This document shows positions 1-6,630 of a stretch of DNA of 64,000 bases, piece by piece. The DNA comes from Nitrospirillum viridazoti (GTDB lineage Bacteria > Pseudomonadota > Alphaproteobacteria > Azospirillales > Azospirillaceae): NCBI RefSeq assembly GCF_007827975.1, contig NZ_VITT01000029.1, one strand, 5' to 3'. The notes beneath the pieces are model-generated. The model was given only the letters and a program-made list of their open reading frames with translations. It did not search any database and was not told the origin of the DNA. Each line of letters starts with the position of its first letter. Position 1 is the first letter of the stretch. A program made the translations under genes and the position numbers.

Positions 1-85
1 CGGTCAGCACGCACAAGCCTTGGCCGAACGACAGGTTCAGCCGTTCGATCAGGACCACGTCACGGATCGAGAGGGACGCCAGCAT
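1..85 (-). CDS. recN: DNA repair protein RecN, N-terminal fragment (runs off the window)
   Basis: Only the first 28 codons are present; the rest lies left of position 1. The peptide starts MLASLSIRDVVLIERLNLSF, which matches the opening beta strands of RecN just before its Walker A loop. RecN is an SMC-like ATPase of double-strand break repair. It sits downstream of bamD on the same strand, the usual alphaproteobacterial order. The ATPase motif itself is outside the window, so the call rests on the short N-terminus and the synteny. Confidence 0.8.
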   Translation of the reverse strand, partial: MLASLSIRDVVLIERLNLSFGQGLCVLT

Positions 86-214
86 GGCAACTCACCCGGT
101 TTTGCGAGCCTTGGGGATGATACTCTTCAGACGGCGCTCTTTAGACGACAAGGGCCCCGGACTGGTCTGCGGCCGATCCGGAGCCCCGCTGTCGGGATAT
201 GATTTTTCTAGGAC

Positions 215-1270
215 TTAATCGCCGAAAAGCCAACCCAAGAAGCCACGGTCCTTGCTTTCCTGGCGGGGCTTCTCGCCCTTGTCGTCGGCCTTCTGGTCCG
301 TCGTCTTCTGGTCCGGCGCCTTCAGGTCGGCCGGCTTGGCGTCCGGTTTGTCCACAGCCGGAGCCGTCTGGCCCTCGGGGGCCGCGACCGGCGCGCCGGC
401 GCGGGGGCCGGCCGCCGGGGTGGCCGTCGGCGTGTCGGCGGGCTGAGCCGTCAGGTTGACAGGGATGACGCGCGGCTTGGGCAGGTCCTTCACCAGGTCG
501 TAGGTGTTCTGGTACCAGTCGCTGCCCGGGTAGTTGTAGCCCAGCACGGCGGCGGCCTTGCGCGCCTCATCCAGCATGCCCAGCGACAGGTAGACCTCCA
601 CCAGGCGGTGCAGGGCCTCCGGCACGTGGCTGGTGCTCTGGTACTGATCCACCACCTGGCGGAAACGCTTCATGGCGGCCAGGTTCAGGCCCACGCTCTG
701 GTAATAGCGCCCGATGTCCATCTCCTTACCCGCCAGATGGTCGCGGGTCAGGTCGATCTTCAGCTTGGCGTCGCGGGCGTAAGGGCTGGTGGGGAAGCGG
801 CGGATGACCTCTTCCAGGGCCTTCAGCGACTGCACGGTCGGGGTCTGGTCGCGCCGCACGTCGGAGATCTGCTCATAATAGCAGAGGCCCTTCAGGTAAT
901 AGGCGTAGGCGACGTTGGGGTTGCCCGGGTGCAGGCTGATGAAGCGGTCCAGCGAGCCGATGGCCTCTTCATACTTGTTGGCCTGGTAATAGGCGTAGGC
1001 GGCCATCAGCTCGGCGCGCATGGCCCAGGTGGAATAGGGGTGCTGCTGTTCCACGGCGCCGAACAGCAGGGCCGCCTTCTGGTATTCGCCGCGATCGATG
1101 GCGTTGCCGGCTTCGGAGTAGATCTGCTCCACCGGGCGTTCGATGTAGGGCGCCTCCTTCTCATCGCTGGAGCAAGCCGCGACCGCGAACAGCGCCAGGG
1201 GGGCGGCGAGCGGGACCAGGCGGCGGAGGCGACGGGGCGACAAGGCAATGCGAGGGAAGGACAAGGGCAT
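215..1270 (-). CDS. bamD: Outer membrane protein assembly factor BamD (lipoprotein)
   Basis: BamD is an outer-membrane lipoprotein of the BAM complex, which folds beta-barrel proteins into the outer membrane. The 351-residue protein has a basic N-terminus, a hydrophobic stretch and a lipobox ending AVAAC, with the lipidated Cys near residue 33. TPR-like helical repeats follow (for example EAGNAIDRGEYQKAALLFG and VAYAYYLKGLCYYEQ). A Pro/Ala/Lys/Asp-rich tail of about 75 residues ends in GFLGWLFGD and makes it longer than E. coli BamD. I chose the start at 1270 because it places the signal peptide at the N-terminus; an upstream in-frame ATG at 1348 would add 26 basic residues. It is followed by recN on the same strand. 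Confidence 0.9.
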   Translation of the reverse strand: MPLSFPRIALSPRRLRRLVPLAAPLALFAVAACSSDEKEAPYIERPVEQIYSEAGNAIDRGEYQKAALLFGAVEQQHPYSTWAMRAELMAAYAYYQANKYEEAIGSLDRFISLHPGNPNVAYAYYLKGLCYYEQISDVRRDQTPTVQSLKALEEVIRRFPTSPYARDAKLKIDLTRDHLAGKEMDIGRYYQSVGLNLAAMKRFRQVVDQYQSTSHVPEALHRLVEVYLSLGMLDEARKAAAVLGYNYPGSDWYQNTYDLVKDLPKPRVIPVNLTAQPADTPTATPAAGPRAGAPVAAPEGQTAPAVDKPDAKPADLKAPDQKTTDQKADDKGEKPRQESKDRGFLGWLFGD

Positions 1271-1416
1271 CTTCTCGGAGCGGAATAGGCGGCGGGATGC
1301 GCGACGGCGTGTTATAGCACGGGTCAACCGCCCGTCGCCAAGCGGCACATTGTCGGCCTGACAGCGAAATTTCTCAAAAACCGGCCCCGCCGGGAACCTC
1401 GGCCCCCAGCGCGCTT

Positions 1417-1438
1417 ATCCTACACGGGTGTATAGGAT
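1417..1438. repeat. Inverted repeat ATCCTA-N10-TAGGAT
   Basis: The arms ATCCTA (1417-1422) and TAGGAT (1433-1438) are perfect inverted copies, and CAC/GTG inside them nearly extends the dyad. It lies about 115 bp before the start chosen for the plus-strand gene at 1555 and 150 bp before bamD. It could be an operator or a hairpin in the divergent promoter region. Nothing in the sequence decides which. Confidence 0.3.
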
Positions 1439-1554
1439 GGGGGCTGGCGGGGCATTTTTGCATCGACACCCGACCGGGTTCGGGGTGGATGTACGGCAGG
1501 GCAACCGCTAGATACTTTATTAAGTCGCCTTTCCAGGACACTCTATACACCGCC

Positions 1555-2478
1555 ATGCTCGACAAGACGGCCAAGCTCAGCATCACGGAATTCAACTTCG
1601 CGCATCCGGCGTTGTGCTTGCCCAATTCCTTTTTCACGCTCAGCCATGGCGAGCCGGTGCTGCAGATCGATCTGGGCGATGCCCGGGGCGCCATTCCCCT
1701 GCGGCAGGTGGCGCAGATGTTCACCATCTCTCCAGAAAGCGGTGACGGCCAACTGCTGGGCATGATCGCGCAGAGCCTGCGCTTCGTGCGCATTATCCGT
1801 AATGGGGATCGCATCCCGTCGGAAATCGTGGACGGAACGGCCTCCTGGACTATCGAGTCCCGCCACCGCGACCTGGCCTTCATCAAGATCGGCGGCTCGC
1901 TGCTGAAGGCCATCGCCGGCGCCCGCGCCGACGCGACCGCCGCCCTGGATGAGAGCGAGGAGGCCAAGCGCCGCATGCGCGAACAGGCGGCCGAGATCGC
2001 CGCCCTGGTCGGCGTCGCCGCCGAGCGCAAGCAGGAGGTGGTGGACAGGGTGGAGGTGCTGGCCAACGAGTTGGCCTTCCTGGAGGCGCTGCGCGAGTAT
2101 TTCAAGCCGGTGTTCGACATCGGCCGCAAGCTGCGCGAGATGCAGAAGCTGGCGCGCGGCGACCGCGAGCTGGACCACCAGTTGCGCCGCATCCAGTCGC
2201 TGCTGAAGGTGCCGGTGGAAAAGTACCGCGCCTGGTTCGATGAGGTGGAGGCCGGCACCGGCGAGGCCGTGGCGGCGCTGAAGCAGTTCGAGGGCACGGT
2301 CGCCATGCTGCGCCGGCATCGGGACAACCTGCACTTCGAAACCCTGGCCTGGGAGGATCTTCCCCAGCGCTGGAAGACCCTGGACCCGGCCAAGGACGAG
2401 GCGATGCTGGAGATCGGCCGCCTCTATCGTTTCCTGGCGTCGCGCTATCTTGACACCAAGGTGTGGTTCGGCGGCTGA
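1555..2478 (+). CDS. Coiled-coil protein of unknown function
   Basis: I do not recognise this 307-residue protein. The first ~120 residues look globular, with alternating strands (for example LQIDLGDARGAIPLRQV). From about residue 125 the sequence is Ala/Glu/Arg-rich and strongly helical (DESEEAKRRMREQAAEIAAL), as in a coiled coil, ending in a basic helical region and the tail DTKVWFGG. It has no signal peptide or membrane segment, so it is probably cytoplasmic. An in-frame ATG at 1489 is possible, but the 22 codons it adds are AT-rich and unlike the rest. It is transcribed away from bamD and ends 49 bp before the first palindrome of the microprotein block. Any link to that block is inferred from position only. 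Confidence 0.7.
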   Translation: MLDKTAKLSITEFNFAHPALCLPNSFFTLSHGEPVLQIDLGDARGAIPLRQVAQMFTISPESGDGQLLGMIAQSLRFVRIIRNGDRIPSEIVDGTASWTIESRHRDLAFIKIGGSLLKAIAGARADATAALDESEEAKRRMREQAAEIAALVGVAAERKQEVVDRVEVLANELAFLEALREYFKPVFDIGRKLREMQKLARGDRELDHQLRRIQSLLKVPVEKYRAWFDEVEAGTGEAVAALKQFEGTVAMLRRHRDNLHFETLAWEDLPQRWKTLDPAKDEAMLEIGRLYRFLASRYLDTKVWFGG

Positions 2479-2526
2479 CGAAGGCTGTCGAAAGCGGCCC
2501 GCTGTCCGGCGATGAACGGTTCCGCC

Positions 2527-2542
2527 TGTCCGCAAACGGACA
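2527..2542. promoter_or_regulatory. Palindromic upstream activator site, copy 1
   Basis: TGTCCGCAAACGGACA is a perfect 6-bp dyad around CAAA. It also fits the TGT-N10-ACA spacing of NifA-type sites bound by sigma-54 activators. It begins exactly 150 bp before the -24 element at 2677. The same palindrome recurs at 3227 and 4437 with identical spacing, so it is very probably the binding site of the activator. Confidence 0.75.
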
Positions 2543-2676
2543 GTGAGCGATTTCGGACGCTGAAATGGTAGTCATATTCACCAAATGTGGCGAATGCGGC
2601 CAATTAGTGGCGCCGCCCGGTCAACGGCCTATAAACCCTTAACCAAGAACGACCGAATTCCGCGGCTTTCGGCGGT

Positions 2677-2691
2677 TGGCACACCCCTTGC
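2677..2691 (+). promoter_or_regulatory. Sigma-54 promoter, copy 1
   Basis: TGGCAC-ACCCC-TTGC matches the -24/-12 consensus (TGGCAC-N5-TTGC), with GG and GC 12 bp apart. Transcription would start near 2703, about 33 bp before the first microprotein ATG at 2736. RpoN promoters need an enhancer-binding activator, which fits the palindrome 150 bp upstream. Confidence 0.85.
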
Positions 2692-2735
2692 TGATAAGGC
2701 AGGCATCAGCCAACCACCCTCCGATGGAGATCAAG

Positions 2736-2873
2736 ATGTCGTCCTTCAATGCCGCGCCCCGCACCGCTTCCTTCCGCTTCTTCAAGTATCTGCCCAGCAC
2801 CGAGATGGTCGAGACCGTTGCCATGCTGGCCGTGGCGCTGGTGATCAGCGTCAGCGTCAACACGATGCTTTGA
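2736..2873 (+). CDS. Microprotein A1 (45 residues, single hydrophobic segment)
   Basis: Unknown function. The N-terminal half is polar with an aromatic/basic stretch (RTASFRFFKYLP). The C-terminal half is a predicted membrane helix (MVETVAMLAVALVISVSVNT) ending NTML-stop. The start at 2736 follows GGAG at 2726-2729, with the sigma-54 promoter immediately upstream. It shares RTASFRFFK-LP with A2 and A3, and the tail pattern with every A and B protein in the block. This is the most diverged copy: it ends VNTML where the others end INAML. It is followed 33 bp later by B1. Conservation between copies makes it a real gene. Confidence 0.75.
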   Translation: MSSFNAAPRTASFRFFKYLPSTEMVETVAMLAVALVISVSVNTML

Positions 2874-2906
2874 ACCGACCATATCGCACGAAGGGATACG
2901 AAAATC

Positions 2907-3065
2907 ATGACCACCCGGACCGTCACCGCCGCCCGCAGCACTGAGACCGCCAGCCTGGCCGACCGCCTCGCCGCCATCCTGCCCCGTGCCGCCGCCGTGG
3001 TCGAAACCGCCGGTATGCTGGCCGTCGCCGCCGTCATCGCGCTGTGCATCAACGCCATGCTGTAA
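2907..3065 (+). CDS. Microprotein B1 (52 residues, single hydrophobic segment)
   Basis: Unknown function; second gene of unit 1. A Thr/Ala-rich N-terminus (MTTRTVTAARSTETASLADR) leads to an amphipathic stretch and a hydrophobic segment (ETAGMLAVAAVIALCINAML) that ends the protein. It is nine residues longer than B2 and B3 in its N-terminal half, but shares MTT at the start and AGML-VAAV-ALCINAML at the end. An AAGGG-type ribosome binding site lies upstream. The hydrophobic C-terminus suggests inner-membrane insertion, which is inferred only. A hairpin terminator follows at 3141. Confidence 0.75.
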   Translation: MTTRTVTAARSTETASLADRLAAILPRAAAVVETAGMLAVAAVIALCINAML

Positions 3066-3140
3066 AGCCTGGCAGGAATACGCGCGCCGCCCCGTGCGTC
3101 ACAAAGGGGGCGGCGCTGGCCGGATCGCCGGCACAAACGA

Positions 3141-3182
3141 AAAGGCCTTCTTCCCGCGCGGGGAAGAGGGCCTTTCGCTTTT
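3141..3182 (+). terminator. Hairpin terminator of microprotein unit 1
   Basis: AAAGGCC and GGCCTTT arms surround an inner TTCCC/GGGAA stem with a GCGC loop, followed by TTCGCTTTTG. The same hairpin closes units 2 and 3. Confidence 0.75.
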
Positions 3183-3226
3183 GTGCTCGGCGCTATCAGG
3201 GGGCGTGCGCCAGCGCACAGCGGGAG

Positions 3227-3242
3227 TGTTCGTAAACGGACA
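3227..3242. promoter_or_regulatory. Palindromic upstream activator site, copy 2
   Basis: TGTTCGTAAACGGACA differs from the perfect dyad at one position. It starts exactly 150 bp before the -24 element at 3377. The block between site and promoter contains CATTGTGGCCAAATTCTGGTG, nearly identical to the corresponding block of unit 3, so a bending protein or second factor may bind there. Confidence 0.75.
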
Positions 3243-3376
3243 GTGTCCGCCGCCGCACAGAGTGAAATCGCTCCTTTTTCTAATAAATTGCCATTGTGGC
3301 CAAATTCTGGTGGCGCCATGGTTGCGCGGTGATTGACGGGCCCCCGAACGCCAGGATTTCCGCCATTTCGATAAGT

Positions 3377-3391
3377 TGGCACGGCCCTTGC
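3377..3391 (+). promoter_or_regulatory. Sigma-54 promoter, copy 2
   Basis: TGGCACGGCCCTTGC, preceded by T and followed by T, is an essentially perfect RpoN promoter (TTGGCACG-N4-TTGCT). The predicted start is near 3403, about 33 bp before the A2 ATG at 3436. It is identical in unit 3. Confidence 0.9.
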
Positions 3392-3435
3392 TCTTATAGG
3401 GACATCACCGACCAACGATCCTGATGGAGAGAGAA

Positions 3436-3558
3436 ATGACCGCCTTCGCCGCTTCCAGCCGCACCGCTTCCTTCCGCTTTTTCAAGGTGTTGCCCGACAC
3501 CGCCGTTATCGAGGGCGTGGCCCTGCTGATCGCTGCCAGCATCAACGCCATGCTGTAA
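3436..3558 (+). CDS. Microprotein A2 (40 residues, shortened hydrophobic segment)
   Basis: Unknown function. It is identical to A3 for the first 24 residues (MTAFAASSRTASFRFFKVLP and on), has Ile for Val at position 25, then lacks five residues of the hydrophobic stretch, ending GVALLIAASINAML. The 15-bp in-frame loss shortens the putative membrane helix, so this copy may be impaired or specialised. GGAGAGAGAA precedes the ATG and fits a strong ribosome binding site. B2 follows 78 bp later. Confidence 0.75.
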   Translation: MTAFAASSRTASFRFFKVLPDTAVIEGVALLIAASINAML

Positions 3559-3636
3559 GCCGACCCGGACCCTCGCGCGCTTCCATCAACGACCATCGCC
3601 CGACCAGCGATCATCATTCAGAAGGGGATTAAGATC

Positions 3637-3768
3637 ATGACCACCGTCACCGCCACCGAAACCGCCGTCACCACCGGTTTTGCCGCGCGCCTGTCCGCCT
3701 TCGTCGAGGCCGCCGGCATGCTGTCCGTCGCCGCCGTCATGGCCCTGTGCATCAACGCCATGCTGTGA
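3637..3768 (+). CDS. Microprotein B2 (43 residues, single hydrophobic segment)
   Basis: Unknown function. It differs from B3 only at residue 8 (Glu here, Gln there). The N-terminus is Thr-rich and the C-terminal half is hydrophobic (FVEAAGMLSVAAVMALCINA then ML). AAGGGG upstream of the ATG serves as ribosome binding site and is conserved in B3. The segment from VE to INAML aligns with that of the A proteins, so A and B look like ancient duplicates of one gene. Confidence 0.75.
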   Translation: MTTVTATETAVTTGFAARLSAFVEAAGMLSVAAVMALCINAML

Positions 3769-3837
3769 GGCCAGGCTGATCACTACGCGCGCCCTGCCGT
3801 GATTGGGGCGCGCCGGCCGGGGTTCCGGCACAATCGA

Positions 3838-3880
3838 AAAGGCCTTCTTCCCGCGCGGGGAAGAGGGCCTTTCGCTTTTG
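3838..3880. terminator. Hairpin terminator of unit 2, probably bidirectional
   Basis: Same AAAGGCC...TTCCC-GCGC-GGGAA...GGCCTTT hairpin as unit 1. It has TTCGCTTTT on the plus side and CCTTTTCG on the minus side. It lies 4 bp beyond the 3' end of the DUF4265 gene, so it could end both transcripts. Confidence 0.75.
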
Positions 3881-3884
3881 GGCG

Positions 3885-4343
3885 TCAGGGCTGGGCGCCG
3901 CCATAGTGGCTTTCTTCAAAAAGCCAAATGCCCAGCTCCTCGCCATGTTGCATAAGGGCATAGGCGGTCTGAACGTCTGTGGCCGGTGGCACGTCGACGG
4001 TATATGCCCGGCCCCCGACTTCGCCTTCAAAGGTGCAGCCCAGCGCCCCGATGGCCTGCCAATGTCGCTGGAAGTCTGGAAGTGCCGCCTCTTGGGCCAG
4101 GCGTATTCGATAGGTGGAATGGCCTTGGTGGGTGTGGACCCGCTGGAATAGCAACAGGCCATCCTCCGGTTGGGCGACAACGATGTCCCGATAGCTCACG
4201 CCGTAGGCGCAGCCGGGGGAATTCTCCAGGACGTAGAGATCGTCGCCCAATGGCGTGGCCCAGACATGCTCCATGGCGACGCCGTGCCAGTCGGCCGGGT
4301 CGGTGGGGATGCTGAGTTTGACCATGGCACTCTTGGCGTCCAT
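3885..4343 (-). CDS. DUF4265 domain protein
   Basis: The 152-residue protein has the DUF4265 pattern: an early MEHVWATPLGDDLYVLENSP block, then GVSYRDIVVAQPEDG, a central RVHTHQGHSTYR block and a C-terminal ENSHYG-like EESHYGG. The family is common and of unknown function; no enzymatic residues can be assigned. A GAGGG ribosome binding site supports the start at 4343, although Met7 at 4325 is possible. It lies on the opposite strand between microprotein units 2 and 3, with its start only 94 bp from palindrome 3. Whether it belongs to the microprotein system or was inserted between copies cannot be told. Confidence 0.8.
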   Translation of the reverse strand: MDAKSAMVKLSIPTDPADWHGVAMEHVWATPLGDDLYVLENSPGCAYGVSYRDIVVAQPEDGLLLFQRVHTHQGHSTYRIRLAQEAALPDFQRHWQAIGALGCTFEGEVGGRAYTVDVPPATDVQTAYALMQHGEELGIWLFEESHYGGAQP

Positions 4344-4436
4344 CGCGATAGCCCTCAGGGCGCTTCCGGCGTGGGCAGCTTACCCTGCGGGGCTCGGCGT
4401 GTTCCAGGCCGTCGTGCGCCTGCGGACACTCCGCGG

Positions 4437-4452
4437 TGTCCGTAAACGGACA
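4437..4452. promoter_or_regulatory. Palindromic upstream activator site, copy 3
   Basis: TGTCCGTAAACGGACA is a dyad with perfect 6-bp arms. It starts exactly 150 bp before the -24 element at 4587. It also lies 94 bp upstream of the divergent DUF4265 gene. Confidence 0.75.
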
Positions 4453-4586
4453 GTGTTCGCGGCCGCACAGAACCACATTGCCCATTCAAATACTAAATCG
4501 CCATTGCGGCCAAATTTTGGTGACAACATAGCGTGAGAACGGTCGACGCGGGCTCCAGCCCTAGGATTTCCGCCATTTCGGCAAGT

Positions 4587-4601
4587 TGGCACGGCCCTTG
4601 C
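4587..4601 (+). promoter_or_regulatory. Sigma-54 promoter, copy 3
   Basis: TGGCACGGCCCTTGC with flanking T on both sides, identical to copy 2. The predicted start is near 4613, about 33 bp before the A3 ATG. Confidence 0.9.
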
Positions 4602-4645
4602 TCTTATAGGGACATCACCGACCAACGATCCTGATGGAGAGAGAA

Positions 4646-4783
4646 ATGACCGCCTTCGCCGCTTCCAGCCGCACCGCTTCCTTCCGCTTTTTCAAGGTGT
4701 TGCCCGACACCGCCGTTGTCGAGGGCGTGGCCATGATGGCTGTGGCCCTGCTGATCGCCGCCAGCATCAACGCCATGCTGTAA
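4646..4783 (+). CDS. Microprotein A3 (45 residues, single hydrophobic segment)
   Basis: Unknown function. This is the full-length version of the A family: polar N-terminus, RTASFRFFKVLP stretch, then VVEGVAMMAVALLIAASINA and ML-stop. The hydrophobic run of about 20 residues is long enough to span a membrane. GGAGAGAGAA precedes the start. Duplication with near-identical protein sequence argues that the reading frame is under selection. Confidence 0.75.
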   Translation: MTAFAASSRTASFRFFKVLPDTAVVEGVAMMAVALLIAASINAML

Positions 4784-4861
4784 GCCGACCCGGACCCTCA
4801 CGCGCTTTCATCAACGACCATCGCCCGACCAGCGATCATCATTCAGAAGGGGATTAAGATC

Positions 4862-4993
4862 ATGACCACCGTTACCGCCACCCAGACCGCCGTCACCACC
4901 GGTTTTGCCGCCCGCCTGTCCGCCTTCGTTGAGGCCGCCGGCATGCTGTCCGTCGCCGCCGTCATGGCTCTGTGCATCAACGCCATGCTGTGA
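4862..4993 (+). CDS. Microprotein B3 (43 residues, single hydrophobic segment)
   Basis: Unknown function; second gene of unit 3. It is identical to B2 except Gln for Glu at residue 8. The start follows AAGGGGATTAAGATC. The only Cys, in ALCINAML, is conserved in all three B proteins and absent from the A proteins. A strong terminator follows at 5044. Confidence 0.75.
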   Translation: MTTVTATQTAVTTGFAARLSAFVEAAGMLSVAAVMALCINAML

Positions 4994-5043
4994 GGCGCCG
5001 ATACTGTCCAGACCTGACGGCCGGGTTTCCCGGCCGGAAACGG

Positions 5044-5085
5044 AAAAGGCCTTCTTCCCGGATGGGGAAGAAGGCCTTTTCGTTT
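5044..5085 (+). terminator. Hairpin terminator of unit 3
   Basis: A perfect 16-bp stem, AAAAGGCCTTCTTCCC (5044-5059) with its complement at 5065-5080, followed by CGTTTG. It is longer than the hairpins of units 1 and 2. It also separates the block from the convergent lpxC gene. Confidence 0.85.
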
Positions 5086-5180
5086 GAGGCTCAGTGATTG
5101 GTGTTGTGTTTGGTTTTTGGTGCTTGTTGGCCGGACGGACGGCGGCGTGGTTCGTCTATTCGGTGTCGGGTATTCGAGTA

Positions 5181-6134
5181 TCAGGCGGTGGCCAGTAGCG
5201 GCTGCTCCCAGGCCGGGACGAAGGCGGCGTCCATCTCCTCGACGATCTCATAGGCGGAGGCGTCGGCGAACAGGGCGTGCAGCAGCTTGTTGTTCAGCGC
5301 GTGGCCGGAGCGGATGCCGGAGTAGTGGCCGACGATGGCGTAGCCCGCCATGTACAAGTCGCCCACGGCGTCCAGGATCTTGTGGCGCACGAACTCGTCA
5401 TCGAAGCGCAGGCCGCCCTCGTTCAGGACGCGGTCGCCGTCGATGACGATGGCGTTGTCCATGGAGCCGCCCCGGGCCAGGCCGGCACGGCGCAGCATGT
5501 CCACTTCCTGCAGGAAGCCGAAGGTACGGGCCTCGGCCACCTCATCCTTGAAGCTGTCGGCTTCCAGGCGGACGAACCCTTCCTGGCGACGGACGGCGGC
5601 GCTGGCGAAGTCGATCTCGAACGCGAAGCTGGAGCCGGAGGCCGGGGTCAGGGTGGCGACCTTCTCGCCCTCCACCACCGACACGGGGCGCAGCACGCGG
5701 ATGACGCGGCGCGCGGCCTCCTGCTGGGTGATGCCGGCGCACTCGATCAGAAAGACGAAGGGGGCGGCGCTGCCGTCCATGATGGGAACCTCGGCCCCGT
5801 CCAGGTCGATGAACAGGTTGTCGATGCCACAGCCGCGCAGGGCGGACATGACATGCTCAACCGTGCCCACCGTGGCGCCGGTGGCGTTGGCGACCACCGT
5901 GCACAGGCGGGTATCAACCACCGCATCCCAACGGGCCGGCACGGCCGCCTGGGCTTCAGTGGCGCCACCGCGCAACAGATCCACGCGGCGGAAGACGATA
6001 CCGGTGTTCACCGGCGCCGGGCGCATCGTCATGGCAACGGGCAGGCCGGAATGCAGGCCGACGCCGGTGCAATTGATGGGGGCCTTCAGCGTCTGCTGGC
6101 GGGCGGCGGTGATGGGTTCACGATCGGCGTACAC
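5181..6134 (-). CDS. lpxC: UDP-3-O-acyl-N-acetylglucosamine deacetylase LpxC
   Basis: LpxC is the cytoplasmic zinc enzyme that performs the committed step of lipid A synthesis. At 317 residues the length is normal. Visible family motifs are GVGLHSG near the N-terminus, TVEHVMSAL with the first zinc His, DGSAAPFVF, and FVRHKILDAVGDLYMAG with the His and Asp zinc ligands. GHYSGIRSGHALNNKLLHAL carries the C-terminal catalytic His region. In related bacteria lpxC normally leads straight to bamD; here the microprotein block intervenes. Confidence 0.97.
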   Translation of the reverse strand: MYADREPITAARQQTLKAPINCTGVGLHSGLPVAMTMRPAPVNTGIVFRRVDLLRGGATEAQAAVPARWDAVVDTRLCTVVANATGATVGTVEHVMSALRGCGIDNLFIDLDGAEVPIMDGSAAPFVFLIECAGITQQEAARRVIRVLRPVSVVEGEKVATLTPASGSSFAFEIDFASAAVRRQEGFVRLEADSFKDEVAEARTFGFLQEVDMLRRAGLARGGSMDNAIVIDGDRVLNEGGLRFDDEFVRHKILDAVGDLYMAGYAIVGHYSGIRSGHALNNKLLHALFADASAYEIVEEMDAAFVPAWEQPLLATA

Positions 6135-6540
6135 GGTTCCAACTTCCTTATTCGGCCGTGATACGGTCGGGCCGGGGCCTTTCCTGCATCACGTACGCCC
6201 CAGGGTTATATCCACCGGGGACTTTGCGTTCGGACGGGGGGAGGCGGGCGGGGCGGTCCAACCGTGACCACCTCAATCGCGATGTGCGGGCCTACCATCC
6301 ACGTCCGGCGACCGGTCCGGCTTGCGGTCGAATGAACGACCCTGCCGCCTTGCCGCCTTGGGCTGTAACGCTGGCCCCGGGGTTTAACCGCGTGTTGCGG
6401 TGCATCCAAAGCCGAACGTCACGCTGCCTAAGTAACAACGTAGGCGCCAGGCTTCAAATCACTCTTTGTTACCGAATGTTACGTGAAGCCATGCGTATCT
6501 ACTTGAGCACAAATGCAAATTCGCCTTTTTTCCGCCGCAA
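6135..6540. other. Gene-free interval between ftsZ and lpxC
   Basis: About 400 bp with no convincing gene. It presumably holds the lpxC promoter and leader on the minus strand. I see no clear -35/-10 pair and no repeated element. Confidence 0.5.
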
Positions 6541-6543
6541 ATG

Positions 6544-6576
6544 AAAAGGGCCGCTTTCCGGTGGGAAGCGGCCCTT
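6544..6576 (-). terminator. ftsZ terminator
   Basis: GGGCCGCTTTCC (6548-6559) pairs with GGAAGCGGCCC (6564-6574). Read on the minus strand the hairpin is followed by TTTTCAT. It lies about 55 bp beyond the ftsZ stop and marks the end of the dcw cluster. Confidence 0.85.
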
Positions 6577-6630
6577 CACATGATGCAATGCAGTGACGTC
6601 AGTCACACGCGTGCCGGCAATTCGACACCG

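Larger units (their letters stand above)
3353..3768 (+). repeat. Direct repeat, copy 1 (promoter plus A2-B2 genes)
   Basis: This segment is nearly identical to 4563-4993. The offset is 1210 bp up to the A genes and 1225 bp after them, because copy 2 has 15 extra bases inside its A gene. It covers the sigma-54 promoter, leader and both microprotein genes. It reflects a recent tandem duplication of the unit. Confidence 0.9.
4563..4993 (+). repeat. Direct repeat, copy 2 (promoter plus A3-B3 genes)
   Basis: Partner of 3353-3768, nearly identical and 15 bp longer inside the A gene. Sequence upstream of 4563 is less conserved apart from the palindrome and the GCGGCCAAATTTTGGTG block. Confidence 0.9.

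Noticed and set aside
2527..4452. NifA binding sites for nitrogen fixation
   Set aside because: The TGT-N10-ACA spacing fits, but the longer fixed CCG/CGG arms and lack of nif genes do not single out NifA; left as an unnamed activator site.
3353..4993. Mobile element explaining the duplicated segment
   Set aside because: No transposase, terminal inverted repeats or target-site duplication; the copies are simple tandem duplications.
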